A DNA stretch of 64,000 bases from Martelella limonii (GTDB taxonomy: Bacteria; Pseudomonadota; Alphaproteobacteria; Rhizobiales; Rhizobiaceae), in NCBI RefSeq assembly GCF_013344475.1, contig NZ_JABUOU010000005.1, forward strand, positions 86,741-150,740, written 5' to 3'. Under the pieces are notes generated by a model. The model saw only the letters and a list, made by a program, of their open reading frames with translations, searched no databases and was not told the origin of the DNA. Positions 1 to 8,161 of the stretch are shown here, one piece after another (the stretch's first letter is position 1; every line of letters begins with the position of its first letter). A program made the translations under genes and the position numbers.

Positions 1-1440
1 GGGGTGAACGTCACCACGGATGCCGACAAGACCTCGGATGCCGGGACCACCTACATCACGACCGCAGCCGGCGGCACGCTTTCGGGCGATGCGACGGGCA
101 ATTATACGCTGAGCTATGAGAAAGGCGCGTTCGAGGTCAAGAAGGCCGCGCTGACGGTCACGGCTGATAACGGCTCGATGATCTACGGCGACGACGTTCC
201 CGGCGATATCGGCTACACGGTGACCGGGTGGAAGAACGATCAGACGGGCGCGCTTCTGACGGGCGTCAGCGTCGGCACGAATGCCACCAAGACCTCGAAT
301 GCCGGGACCAGCTACATCACGACCGCATCCGGCGGCACGCTTTCGGGCGCTGCGATGGGCAATTATACGCTGAGCTATGAGAAAGGCGCGTTCGAGGTTA
401 AGAAGGCCACGCTGACGGTCACGGCCGATAATGGCTCGATGATCTACGGCGATGCCGTGCCGACGATCGGCTACTCTGTCAGCGGCTGGAGAAACGGACA
501 GGACGATGCGCTTCTGACCGGGGTGAACGTTGCCACGAATGCGAGCTCGATCTCCAATGTCGGCAGCACATATTCCACGTTTGCCGCTGGCGGGGAACTG
601 TCCGGCGCGGCCCTCGGCAATTACATGCTCGACTATGTCGATGGCAGTTTCGCTGTGACGCCGCGGGCCTTGACGGTGACGGCATCGGACGCGTCCAAGG
701 CCTATGGCGATACGGCCAGCCTGACCGGCTTCACCACCACCGGGCTCGTCAATGGCGACAGCGTCTCCGCCGTTTCCGAAAAGAGCCTTGGCGCGGATGC
801 AGAGGCTGATGCCGGCAGTTACGACATCGTCGCCGGTGGCGCGACGGGCACGGGTCTTTCGAACTACGTGATCAGCTATGACAAGGGTACGCTGACGGTC
901 AACAAGGCACTGCTGACGGTCACGGCCAATAACGGCTCGATGATCTACGGTGATGCCCTGCCGACGATCGGCTACGCGGTGTCGGGCTGGAAGAACGGCC
1001 AGAACGGGTCGCTGCTTTCCGGTGTTGTTGTGAAGACGGATGCGACCTCGTCTTCCGATGTCGGGACCGGCTATAGCACCGCCGCTTCGGGTGGCGCGCT
1101 TTCCGGTGCTGCCTTGGGCAATTACGACATCAGCTATGTGGCCGGGTCGATGAGGGTCCAGCGCCGTGCGATCACGGTTGCGGCCAATGCCGCCGCCAAG
1201 ACCTATGGCGATCTCGGGCCTTTGAGCTACACGGTTGGCGGCATGGGGCTTGCCAATGGCGATAGCCTTTCGGGCGAACTTGAAAGCGCCGGTGTATCCG
1301 GGCTCGCGGATGTCGGCTCCTATGCGATCACGCAAGGCTCGGTGACCGATGCCGCCAATGGCAATTACGCGATCAGCTATGAGGGCAACACGCTTGCCGT
1401 CACCCCGCGCGCGGTGACCGTGACCGCCAATGATGCCGAG
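1..1440 (+). repeat. tandem MBG-module repeats within the exoprotein gene
   Basis: Coding repeats of about 240-265 bp. The first two are the most alike: the segment starting AATTATACGCTGAGC at 100 returns at 361, an exact 261-bp (87-codon) offset with only scattered third-position changes. Related but more diverged units begin near 620, 930 and 1180. The graded divergence suggests recent duplication at the 5' side of the visible part. Confidence 0.75.
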
Positions 1441-1851
1441 AAGCAGGTCGGCACCATGGCGGGCGCGTTCACCTGGTTTGTCAGCGCCGGTAAACTCGTC
1501 AATGGCGACGAGCTGTCGGGCACGCTCGCCAGCGCCGGCGCACCGGCCGATGCGCCGGTTGGCGTCTATGCGATTACGGCAGGCAGCCTGACGGATGCGC
1601 AGAACCCCAATTATGCCATCACCTTCGTGCCGGGCGAACTTGAGGTTCTCTCGATCCCGGCCCCGGCGGTCGCGGGCAGCCTGCCCCTTCCCGGGGCGCA
1701 GTTCGGTCCGGACGCCTTTACAGGGCCGGTGGGGCCAATGGTTTTCTTTGGTTTGCGGAACCCGGGCAGCCCGTTGATCGTGGCCGATGAATCGCTGGTT
1801 TCCTTCACTCTGTGCGGGACTGGGGCGCAGACGCTGATTGTGTGCCGGTAA
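1..1851 (+). CDS. TPS-type exoprotein, MBG-repeat C-terminal part (5' truncated by window)
   Basis: This is the C-terminal 616 codons of a large secreted adhesin/hemagglutinin-like protein; the frame is open to base 1, so the N-terminus lies outside. It is built of roughly 80-90-residue modules, each opening with a LTVTA block followed by a YGD motif and closing with GNYxxSY, the pattern of MBG/YDG domains found in TPS exoproteins. The first two copies are nearly identical at DNA level with a 261-bp period (the block at 100-185 recurs at 361-447). Later units have diverged. The extreme C-terminus has two cysteines about 13 residues apart. The gene ends 64 bp before a TpsB-type transporter, so the two form a two-partner secretion pair. 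The effector role (adhesion, aggregation, possibly contact inhibition) is inferred from the family only. Confidence 0.8.
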   Translation, partial: GVNVTTDADKTSDAGTTYITTAAGGTLSGDATGNYTLSYEKGAFEVKKAALTVTADNGSMIYGDDVPGDIGYTVTGWKNDQTGALLTGVSVGTNATKTSNAGTSYITTASGGTLSGAAMGNYTLSYEKGAFEVKKATLTVTADNGSMIYGDAVPTIGYSVSGWRNGQDDALLTGVNVATNASSISNVGSTYSTFAAGGELSGAALGNYMLDYVDGSFAVTPRALTVTASDASKAYGDTASLTGFTTTGLVNGDSVSAVSEKSLGADAEADAGSYDIVAGGATGTGLSNYVISYDKGTLTVNKALLTVTANNGSMIYGDALPTIGYAVSGWKNGQNGSLLSGVVVKTDATSSSDVGTGYSTAASGGALSGAALGNYDISYVAGSMRVQRRAITVAANAAAKTYGDLGPLSYTVGGMGLANGDSLSGELESAGVSGLADVGSYAITQGSVTDAANGNYAISYEGNTLAVTPRAVTVTANDAEKQVGTMAGAFTWFVSAGKLVNGDELSGTLASAGAPADAPVGVYAITAGSLTDAQNPNYAITFVPGELEVLSIPAPAVAGSLPLPGAQFGPDAFTGPVGPMVFFGLRNPGSPLIVADESLVSFTLCGTGAQTLIVCR

Positions 1852-1915
1852 CGGGACCCGGGCATTGCATTGGAATGATCCGCTGATGCGGGCGAGATTG
1901 CTGGAGTGGGACTAA

Positions 1916-3649
1916 ATGCGAATTTCAATGAACGCCGTGACGCTGGCAGGCGTCTTTCTTATCGGCGCGCTCCAGACGAGCACCGTGTTTGCCCAGACCG
2001 CCGGCCAGGTAGTCGAGCCCTCCTATGCCCCGCCCGTGATCCGTCAGCCAAGCGGCGGACTTGTCCTGCCGCAATCGACGGGGCAGGAAGCGCCGGAAGG
2101 GGCGGATCAGCTGTTCGTCACGCCCTCGGGTCTTGATATCGAAGGCGGGCTGCCGGCGCTTGCCGGCGAGACAGCGCGCATAGAGGCAGAGTTCGCCGAC
2201 AAGCGCGTCAGCGCCGCCGACCTGTTCAGGGCGGCAAACGAGCTCGAGCTTGCCTATATCCGCGCCGGCTATCCGCTGGTGCGCGTGTCGCTGCCGCCGC
2301 AGACGATCGAGGATGGGCAGAAACTGAAACTGGTGGTTAGTTCCGGCTATGTCGAGGGCGTCGACACCGCGGCTCTGCCCGAGCCCGTAAGGCGCCGGGT
2401 GGACGCAGTGATGGCGCCGCTGATCGATGCCGAAAACCCGAGCGAGAAGGAAATCGAGCGCCGTCTGCTTCTGGCCGGAGACACGCCCGGCTATGACATG
2501 ACGTCGACCCTGAAGCGCGGGGATACGCCAGGCGGCACGCTGCTGGAGCTTTCCGGCCGCTACGATCCGGTGACCGGCTTTATCGGCGTTGCCAATGATC
2601 TGACCGAGGAACTCGGCGACTACTCCATCAGCGCCGGCGTCAATTTCGACAATCTCCTGGGCCTCGGCGAGGTCGGCTATCTGCAGGTCGGCGGATGGCC
2701 GGGCTTTTCGGAGGGGAATTTCTTCTCCGACGACCCGCGCAACCGACAGATCGTGGCGGGCTTTACGCTGCCAATGGGCACCAACGGCGTCTGGCTCAAT
2801 GTCGAGGGCGTCGACAGCCGCACGCGTTCCGATACCGGGCTTGGTTATGACCTGCCCGACCATTACCAGCGGCTTTCGACCAATATCGGCTATGACTGGC
2901 TGAGAAGCCGCGCCGCCAATGCGTCGACCACCATCAGCTTCGATATTGTCGATGAGGAGCAGACATTCAGGTCGCCTGTGCTTACCACGCCGTTCACGCT
3001 GGACCGGCTGCGGGTGATCCGGCTGACCCAGTCCGGCGATTATTTCTTCACCTCCGGCGCAAGGGTTGCGGGCTCGGCGACGCTGTCGCTCGGTCTCGAC
3101 GGGCTTGGGGCCTATCAGCCGACGGCGGCACTGCCGATGTCGCGCGATGGCGCGGAGCCGGATTTCCAGAGGCTGAAGGCCGAGGGTAGCTATCTTCAGC
3201 CACTCGGCGATCTCTTCAATCTGTCGCTGACGGCCAAGGCGCAGACCTCGTTCGGCAAGCCGCTGGCCTCGTCGGAACAGATGGGCCTTGGCGGGCTCAA
3301 CTGGGTCTCGGCCTATATGGTGAGTGAGATCGAGGCGGATACCGGCGCGGCCATGCGCGCCGAATTTGCCTATCCGAACACGTTCCGGCCGTTTGAAAGC
3401 CATACCGGCTTTGCAATTTCGGCAAACCCCTACGTGTTTGCCGCAGGTGGCATCGCCAGGCTCGAACAGCCGACCGTGCTGGAAGACGAGATCACCCGCG
3501 CGGGCGCCTTCGGCGTCGGCGTGCGCTTCGCCGCCTCCGAGATCGACAGCCCCTATGACGGCAGCCTCACGCTCGAATACGCCCATGGCGCCAGCAATGC
3601 AGATGGCGATGCCAACCGCTTCAACCTCAGCTTCGTAACAAGGTTCTGA
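1916..3649 (+). CDS. TpsB family outer-membrane transporter (ShlB/FhaC/HecB type)
   Basis: 577 aa. The N-terminal signal peptide (about residues 1-27) ends in VFAQ. A POTRA-like region (about 65-150) contains the alpha-beta pattern LFRAANELELAYIRAGYPLV. The C-terminal part is a long beta-barrel rich in alternating residues and ends in a phenylalanine (FVTRF), as outer-membrane proteins recognised by BAM do. Family members secrete and activate one cognate TpsA across the outer membrane. The gene lies 64 bp downstream of the MBG-repeat exoprotein on the same strand, so co-transcription and partnership are likely. No sign of truncation. An ORF of similar length antisense to it is a codon-bias shadow. 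Confidence 0.88.
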   Translation: MRISMNAVTLAGVFLIGALQTSTVFAQTAGQVVEPSYAPPVIRQPSGGLVLPQSTGQEAPEGADQLFVTPSGLDIEGGLPALAGETARIEAEFADKRVSAADLFRAANELELAYIRAGYPLVRVSLPPQTIEDGQKLKLVVSSGYVEGVDTAALPEPVRRRVDAVMAPLIDAENPSEKEIERRLLLAGDTPGYDMTSTLKRGDTPGGTLLELSGRYDPVTGFIGVANDLTEELGDYSISAGVNFDNLLGLGEVGYLQVGGWPGFSEGNFFSDDPRNRQIVAGFTLPMGTNGVWLNVEGVDSRTRSDTGLGYDLPDHYQRLSTNIGYDWLRSRAANASTTISFDIVDEEQTFRSPVLTTPFTLDRLRVIRLTQSGDYFFTSGARVAGSATLSLGLDGLGAYQPTAALPMSRDGAEPDFQRLKAEGSYLQPLGDLFNLSLTAKAQTSFGKPLASSEQMGLGGLNWVSAYMVSEIEADTGAAMRAEFAYPNTFRPFESHTGFAISANPYVFAAGGIARLEQPTVLEDEITRAGAFGVGVRFAASEIDSPYDGSLTLEYAHGASNADGDANRFNLSFVTRF

Positions 3650-3982
3650 TCCGGCCGGGTTTTGTTGCAGTGGTCGAGCCTGCATGCGTGTTCGTGGCTA
3701 CGCCGAACGTTGAAAATCCGCAGACCGCGGACACAGCTCAGAGTGTCAAGCGGTTGTTTCGAAAGGTACGTCAAAGCAACTTTCTTCAAGGACATATCGC
3801 TGTCTGGGAGCGCGAACAGCGACATATTGCGCTTCCCGGTGATCCAAGCGAGCGGGAGACGAAACCAAGAGGCCAGTGATGGGCAGGCCCGCCGCCGAGG
3901 CGACTTGCGCTTCAGCGGATCTTTCGTCAAGCTAGGAGAAGAAAAGAGGTGTCGGCAGTACTGCTTCCATAGGGAGACTTTT
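3650..3982. other. intergenic region between tpsB and araC-type gene
   Basis: 333 bp without a convincing gene. It holds an inverted repeat TCGCTGT (3797-3803) / ACAGCGA (3816-3822), and the heptamer GACATAT occurs on both sides of it (3791 and 3821). This could be a regulatory site or the leader of the AraC-type gene. An upstream extension of the regulator reading frame to 3662 exists but lacks a ribosome-binding site and does not look protein-like. Confidence 0.4.
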
Positions 3983-5020
3983 TTGCCAGAAGAGACCAGA
4001 ACCGGGCCAATCGGTGAGGATTTGATCCCGCGCGATTCGTTCTCTAGCACCGATTACGGACAGTGGCGAGAAGCCATTAGTCAGCTTTACGTACCCACTC
4101 GTGACGACGCTGCCAGGCGTCCGTTTCGGGTCGAGATGAACAGCTTCATGCTGGGGATCGGGACATTAGGTCGCTGTATAAGCGTTGAACAGCCCTTCTC
4201 GCGCAGCCGTGCCCAGATTGGCCGAGACGGCATTGACAACTACATGGTTCAGATATTCCGAAAAGGGCGGTGCCATGCCCGCGCGCTGGGCGGCGATATC
4301 ACGCTTGATGCCGGCGACATCTGCATTTTCGATAACACCGAACCCCTCGACACCGTCAATGAGGACTTTGACCTCATGGCGCTCGCCATTCCGCGCAGCA
4401 GGCTCGCTCCGTTGCTGCATGATCCGGACGGACAGCACTATCGTCGCGTCCGCGGCGACATTCCGCTCGCCCGCCTTTTCCGTTCTCATGTTATGGATGT
4501 CTATCGCATGGCGCCTACCATGAAGGCGGAGGACGGCCCGCAGGTTTTTTCGGCGCTCGTCCATTTCCTCGCTGCTGTCATCAACGGCGGCAGGGACCTC
4601 ACCGGTGACCAGAAGACCTTGCTGCGAAAGAGTTTGATGCAGGAGGTGCGCCAGCATATCGACAACAACCTCGATAGCGACAAACTCACGGTGGAGGACA
4701 TCTCTGCACGGTTCGGGATGTCGCGCTCCCGGCTCTATGCCCACTTCGAACCGCATGGTGGCGTCGCCGCTTTCGTGCGTCAGCGACGTCTGGCGGCGGC
4801 TTATCAGAAGCTTACCGATCCGCTGGCGCCGCAACCCAAGATCAACATCGTCGCCACGTCGGTGGGGTTCCAATCCGAGAGCGCCTTCATAAAGGCTTTT
4901 CGCCGGCAATACGGAATGACGCCGGGCGAAGCCAGTCGCCAGCCGCTTGTGGGCGCCGCGCTCTCCTCAAACGCCGCCGCATCCAAATATATCTGGTCTG
5001 ACTGGTATACGCGCCTCTGA
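3983..5020 (+). CDS. AraC family transcriptional regulator
   Basis: 345 aa from a TTG start at 3983, chosen because AGGGAG (3971-3976) sits 6 nt upstream; a longer frame from 3662 has no such signal. The N-terminal ~200 residues resemble the AraC-binding-like sensory domain (GDIxIFDNTEP segment near residue 110). The C-terminal ~110 residues form the double HTH of AraC/XylS proteins: first helix pair in LTVEDISARFGMSRSRLYAHF, second in IVATSVGFQSESAFIKAFRRQYG followed by MTPGEAS. It probably controls nearby genes. Two 11-bp direct repeats with AraC-like 21-bp spacing occur just downstream (5055-5086). Effector unknown. Confidence 0.85.
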   Translation: MPEETRTGPIGEDLIPRDSFSSTDYGQWREAISQLYVPTRDDAARRPFRVEMNSFMLGIGTLGRCISVEQPFSRSRAQIGRDGIDNYMVQIFRKGRCHARALGGDITLDAGDICIFDNTEPLDTVNEDFDLMALAIPRSRLAPLLHDPDGQHYRRVRGDIPLARLFRSHVMDVYRMAPTMKAEDGPQVFSALVHFLAAVINGGRDLTGDQKTLLRKSLMQEVRQHIDNNLDSDKLTVEDISARFGMSRSRLYAHFEPHGGVAAFVRQRRLAAAYQKLTDPLAPQPKINIVATSVGFQSESAFIKAFRRQYGMTPGEASRQPLVGAALSSNAAASKYIWSDWYTRL

Positions 5021-5396
5021 TACGGACCGGCGCAGTGCCGGAGAATGTCATTTCAGGACGTTCGACACATAATTAAGGACGTTCGAGCGATACAAGGTGT
5101 TTTTCTTCCGTTAGTCAGAATGTGGATCCGATGGGCAGCGATTGCGAATGCTCATGGAGAGCCCACGGGACCGGAGATATCAAATGCCAGCTACCGCAAA
5201 GAGGAGAGGGCGCGCTTTCTCGAGGTGCTCGCGGTTTGGCTGGCGTCCGACCGGTGCTGTGCCTCGGCCGTGTCCTTTTCTTTGAATTGGCAGGAAAAAT
5301 TCGCGGCTACTGCCAAACCTTGACGGCCCTATCACAAAAATGACTTTTGACGACAGATTTCAGCCTTCCAGATCCGGCCGCTCCAACAGGAGGGCT
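5021..5396. other. intergenic region downstream of araC-type gene
   Basis: About 375 bp with short overlapping ORFs (for example 5045-5323) that match no family I recognise and lack convincing start signals; I do not call them. The notable content is a pair of direct repeats at 5055-5086. Confidence 0.35.
5055..5086 (+). promoter_or_regulatory. paired direct repeat AGGACGTTCGA, 21-bp spacing
   Basis: The 11-mer AGGACGTTCGA occurs at 5055-5065 and again, exactly, at 5076-5086. A 21-bp start-to-start distance (two helical turns) is the arrangement used by AraC-family half-sites, and an AraC-family gene ends 35 bp upstream. It could be the binding site of that regulator, acting on the downstream small zinc-ribbon/c-di-GMP genes. 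The assignment is inference; the exact repeat is directly visible. Confidence 0.4.
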
Positions 5397-5576
5397 TTGC
5401 GCCTCTTCGTCTGTTCTTGCGGTCATAGCTTGCGTTTCGGGACGTCGGCCTGTGGTCGGTGCGGTCGTGATACGCCTGTTTACAATCGGCGCTGGCCCCT
5501 TTGGCTGCTTTGTTTCCTCATCTTTGTTTTCGCTTTACTTTTATTACCTCTCCTGTTCAAAAATTCATTGCAATAG
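5397..5576 (+). CDS. small zinc-ribbon membrane protein (paralogue 1)
   Basis: 59 aa from TTG 5397, with AGGAGG at 5388-5393 (spacing only 3 nt); an in-frame ATG at 5340 would add 19 residues but has no ribosome-binding site. Residues 6-22 hold CxC and CxxC pairs around an LRFG motif, like a short zinc ribbon (Cys 6, 8, 19, 22). Residues ~34-54 are a single very hydrophobic membrane segment. A 56-aa protein at 7776-7946 shares start (MR), LRFG, the CxxC pair, a TP and an NR before the membrane segment, so the two are paralogues lying on either side of the GGDEF-EAL gene; that match is the reason for preferring the TTG start. Function unknown. Confidence 0.6.
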   Translation: MRLFVCSCGHSLRFGTSACGRCGRDTPVYNRRWPLWLLCFLIFVFALLLLPLLFKNSLQ

Positions 5577-6078
5577 AAGTTTAGATGTAAATCGGCGTCG
5601 AACCCCTATGTCGATTTTCACACATAATGCAAACCGGTTAACCGTTCAGCGGCTACAGTGAGCAGGTCTTCGGTTCGTATCCCATCAAGCTCTTGGAAGA
5701 TTCTGATCCAGTTAAAGTCAGTCGTTCGGCTACTAAGCGCAGCCACTTGCACACCGCTATCGCTGGCTTCTGAGTAAGCACTTTTGAGCATCCGAAAGCT
5801 TTGATGGCTTAGTCTCTTCCAGTCCCTCTTCCAGCCGGAAGATACTTCGGAAAACTCCAACATCAAAAGGTCCATTCTTCAAGGGGCAGCGCACTGTTCG
5901 ATGTAGGTCTAGACGCCTTGTTTTAGGTTGCGCATTGTCAATCTCCGTGTTGTAACAATGTATAAAACGGCGATATGTAGTTCGTTGGTTAAATGGAGAG
6001 ACATAAATCGCGCACAAAGCCGAGAACTCATCGAAAAGAGTAACTGACTGGGCGAGTCGAACCAAACGTCAGCATTGG
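5577..6078. other. intergenic region upstream of the GGDEF-EAL gene
   Basis: About 500 bp, more AT-rich than the flanking genes. It contains one copy of a degenerate intergenic repeat core (5672-5689). The reading frame of the downstream diguanylate cyclase gene stays open back to 6007 without a start codon, so part of a decayed 5' end may lie here. No other gene is supported. Confidence 0.4.
5672..5689 (+). repeat. dispersed intergenic repeat, copy A
   Basis: Core GGTTCGTATCCCATCAAG, one of five related cores in the first 30 kb (others at 11369, 17702, 19104, 29608). It resembles the T-arm of a tRNA but the flanks do not pair as one. Only the core is conserved in this copy. Confidence 0.45.
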
Positions 6079-7710
6079 TTGAAGCTTGCTCTACAGGCTG
6101 GTCGTATGGTGGCTTGGGAACAGAATCTCAAAACAGGTTACGTCACGCGATCGGAGAAGTCCGAAAACCTCATCGGCGTAGCATCGGGACCTCTGGCCGA
6201 AGTGTTGATGAGAATACACCCGGATGACCGGCATATTCGCGAGAATCTTGGGCGGTCCGAAATGCCCGAAGAGGTCGAGTTTCGGTGTATAACGCCGCAA
6301 GGGGAGGAAATCTGGCTGGCAACTCGGGTGCGGAAGGTCTCCAGCTCCCGTCTCGTCGGTATCAGTTTCGACATTACAGACCACAAGAACGACAAAGCCA
6401 GGATACACGAGCTTGCTCACAGCGACGCGTTGACCGGGCTGTCCAATCGCCTCTCGTTCGGCGAACATCTCGACAACATGATCGGAAAGGCCGCGCAGGA
6501 AAAGGAAAGCGTGAGTGTCTGCATAATTGATTTCGATTTTTTCAAGGAAATCAATGACTCGTTCGGCCATGACGCCGGAGACGCTTTCTTGCAGGAAATC
6601 GCGGAACGATTGAAAAAGCTGGCGGGCAGAAAAATCACGCCGGCACGACTGAGCGGTGATGAGTTTGCCGTAGCGGCATACGGATATGATCGGGTCAGCG
6701 GTCTGGAACTTGCAAAAAAAATCGTGCGCATCACAAGTAGGCAGATCAACCATGACGGACATGCCCTTGGGGTCAAGGCCAGCGTGGGACTGGCTACGTA
6801 CCCGGAACATGCGCAGGATCGCAAAGAACTGATGACAGCCGCCGATATAGCTCTCTTTGACGCCAAGAGGCACGGACGCAACCAGGTCAGGCTTTACACC
6901 CGCGCAATGGGCCAGGTCATTAAAGACCGTTTCCGCGTCCTCGAAGAAATGGAATCCGCTCTGCGATACGGAGCGGTGATGCCGTTTTATCAACCGAAGA
7001 TCGACCTCAACACAGGACAGGTTATCGGCTTCGAGGTTCTCGCGCGTTGGCACCACCCTACGCGAGGCATACTTGCTCCGGCGGCTTTCTGGGCATGCTT
7101 TGAAGATCAACGGCTCAGTCTTCGATTGACCAGCTACCTGTTCAAAAGAGTTCTGCGTGACGTCCGATTTCTTGGCAGCCAAGGCTTCGACATTGGCATC
7201 ATCGCTTTCAATCTCTCGAATGTCGCCTTCGGTCATCCCAGAATTGCAGAGGGGATCGTCAATGCGCTTCGTTACCACGGAGTTCCAGCAGACCGGATCG
7301 AGATCGAGGTGACCGAGGATGTGCTGCTGGGTCGCGATGAAGCTGCCTCCGGCAGCAAGATCCGGACCTTGCGCAATGCCGGCATACGTGTCGCACTTGA
7401 CGATTTCGGGACCGGGCATGCATCGCTAGCCCATCTGGGAAAGTTTCAGATCGACAACATCAAGATCGACAAGAGTTTCGTTGGCGAATTCCAGCGAAAG
7501 CGAGGCAGTAAGGCAATCATCGAGGCTATATTGACCATCGCACACGGATTTGACCTTGATGTCACGGTTGAGGGCGTGGAAACGGAAGAACAGGCCGCCA
7601 CTCTGAAACAGATGGGCTGTCGGTTCGCTCAGGGCTATTTCTTCGGGCGGCCGATGCCCTGCGAGAGAGTGGCTGACTTCTTGAGCAAGTCTCCACGATT
7701 TCCTTTGTGA
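6079..7710 (+). CDS. PAS-GGDEF-EAL cyclic-di-GMP turnover protein
   Basis: 543 aa from TTG 6079. Residues ~1-105 form a PAS/PAC sensor domain. The GGDEF domain (~110-275) has SGDEF at 192-196; the inhibitory RxxD site is replaced by RKIT. The EAL domain (~290-540) has EVL in place of EAL (319-321), an N at 378, the EIEVTED segment, DDFGTG (441-446), KID and EGVE, so phosphodiesterase residues look intact. Both synthesis and hydrolysis of c-di-GMP are therefore possible. No transmembrane segment is seen, so it is probably cytosolic. The start is uncertain: there is no ribosome-binding site, and the frame is open upstream to 6007 with no start codon, so the N-terminus may be truncated. It is flanked by two small zinc-ribbon membrane paralogues. 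Confidence 0.88.
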   Translation: MKLALQAGRMVAWEQNLKTGYVTRSEKSENLIGVASGPLAEVLMRIHPDDRHIRENLGRSEMPEEVEFRCITPQGEEIWLATRVRKVSSSRLVGISFDITDHKNDKARIHELAHSDALTGLSNRLSFGEHLDNMIGKAAQEKESVSVCIIDFDFFKEINDSFGHDAGDAFLQEIAERLKKLAGRKITPARLSGDEFAVAAYGYDRVSGLELAKKIVRITSRQINHDGHALGVKASVGLATYPEHAQDRKELMTAADIALFDAKRHGRNQVRLYTRAMGQVIKDRFRVLEEMESALRYGAVMPFYQPKIDLNTGQVIGFEVLARWHHPTRGILAPAAFWACFEDQRLSLRLTSYLFKRVLRDVRFLGSQGFDIGIIAFNLSNVAFGHPRIAEGIVNALRYHGVPADRIEIEVTEDVLLGRDEAASGSKIRTLRNAGIRVALDDFGTGHASLAHLGKFQIDNIKIDKSFVGEFQRKRGSKAIIEAILTIAHGFDLDVTVEGVETEEQAATLKQMGCRFAQGYFFGRPMPCERVADFLSKSPRFPL

Positions 7711-7735
7711 AAACCGGAGACCGCCAATGATCAGA

Positions 7736-7764
7736 CGCCTCCCAACTAATAGGCGGCGGAGGCG
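7736..7764 (+). promoter_or_regulatory. hairpin covering the ribosome-binding region of the second zinc-ribbon gene
   Basis: CGCCTCC (7736-7742) is complementary to GGAGGCG (7758-7764). The right arm contains GGAGG, the best Shine-Dalgarno candidate for the ATG at 7776 (13 nt away, somewhat far). The stem could hide the ribosome-binding site or simply be a weak intercistronic hairpin. Confidence 0.3.
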
Positions 7765-7775
7765 CGGGAAAAAAT

Positions 7776-7946
7776 ATGCGAATTTATCATTGCAGATACT
7801 GCAGTCGCGACCTGCGTTTTGGTCGCAAGGTTTGCTCAAATTGTTATCAGCCTACCCCTTTGAGAAACCGCTTCGGCAGCTGGAGTCTAGCCCTTTTCAC
7901 TGGCCTTATGGTGCTGATCCTGGTCGCCCTGACATTGCTTGTTTAG
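7776..7946 (+). CDS. small zinc-ribbon membrane protein (paralogue 2)
   Basis: 56 aa, too short for many gene callers. It begins MRIYHCRYCSRDLRFG and carries two CxxC pairs (Cys 6, 9, 20, 23), then TP, NR and one membrane segment (~37-56) running to the C-terminus. It is clearly related to the protein encoded at 5397-5576: same order of zinc knuckle, LRFG, TP, NR and membrane helix. It starts 65 bp after the GGDEF-EAL gene on the same strand and is probably co-transcribed with it. A membrane-tethered zinc ribbon could be a protein-interaction or sensor module, but no function is known to me. Confidence 0.6.
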   Translation: MRIYHCRYCSRDLRFGRKVCSNCYQPTPLRNRFGSWSLALFTGLMVLILVALTLLV

Positions 7947-8018
7947 TATGCAACATTTGCCATGGACCCGGATGGCAACAATATCGAAGCGGCGGCTGTG
8001 GTTGAGTTCGGGCCGTGA
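7947..8018 (+). pseudogene. VOC (glyoxalase) family C-terminal relic
   Basis: Immediately after the zinc-ribbon stop the same frame reads ATFAMDPDGNNIEAAAVVEF then a stop at 8016. The DPDGNNIEA signature is the conserved C-terminal metal-site segment of VOC/glyoxalase-bleomycin-resistance proteins. Only about 23 residues remain and no upstream VOC sequence is seen, so this is a remnant left by deletion. Confidence 0.55.
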
Positions 8019-8161
8019 GGTAATCGATCCGGGGAAAGCAATGACTGTCCGTCTTGACCCATTCTTGCGTCGGTGACTTCTCCGGGACGATTTTTGCTGG
8101 ATGCCAGACCAAGCATTTTGGCTCAAAACTTGCTCCGTCCTTGGCCTTTGCCCCGCGGTGC

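Noticed and set aside
1925-3685. 586-aa antisense ORF opposite tpsB
   Set aside because: Shadow of high-GC coding on the plus strand; composition rich in R/A/G/H without any domain.
5045-5323. 92-aa ORF after the AraC gene
   Set aside because: No ribosome-binding site, no recognisable domain, and it overlaps other random ORFs of similar length.
8019-8161. Small ORFs between the VOC relic and the membrane protein gene
   Set aside because: None longer than chance or with a start signal.
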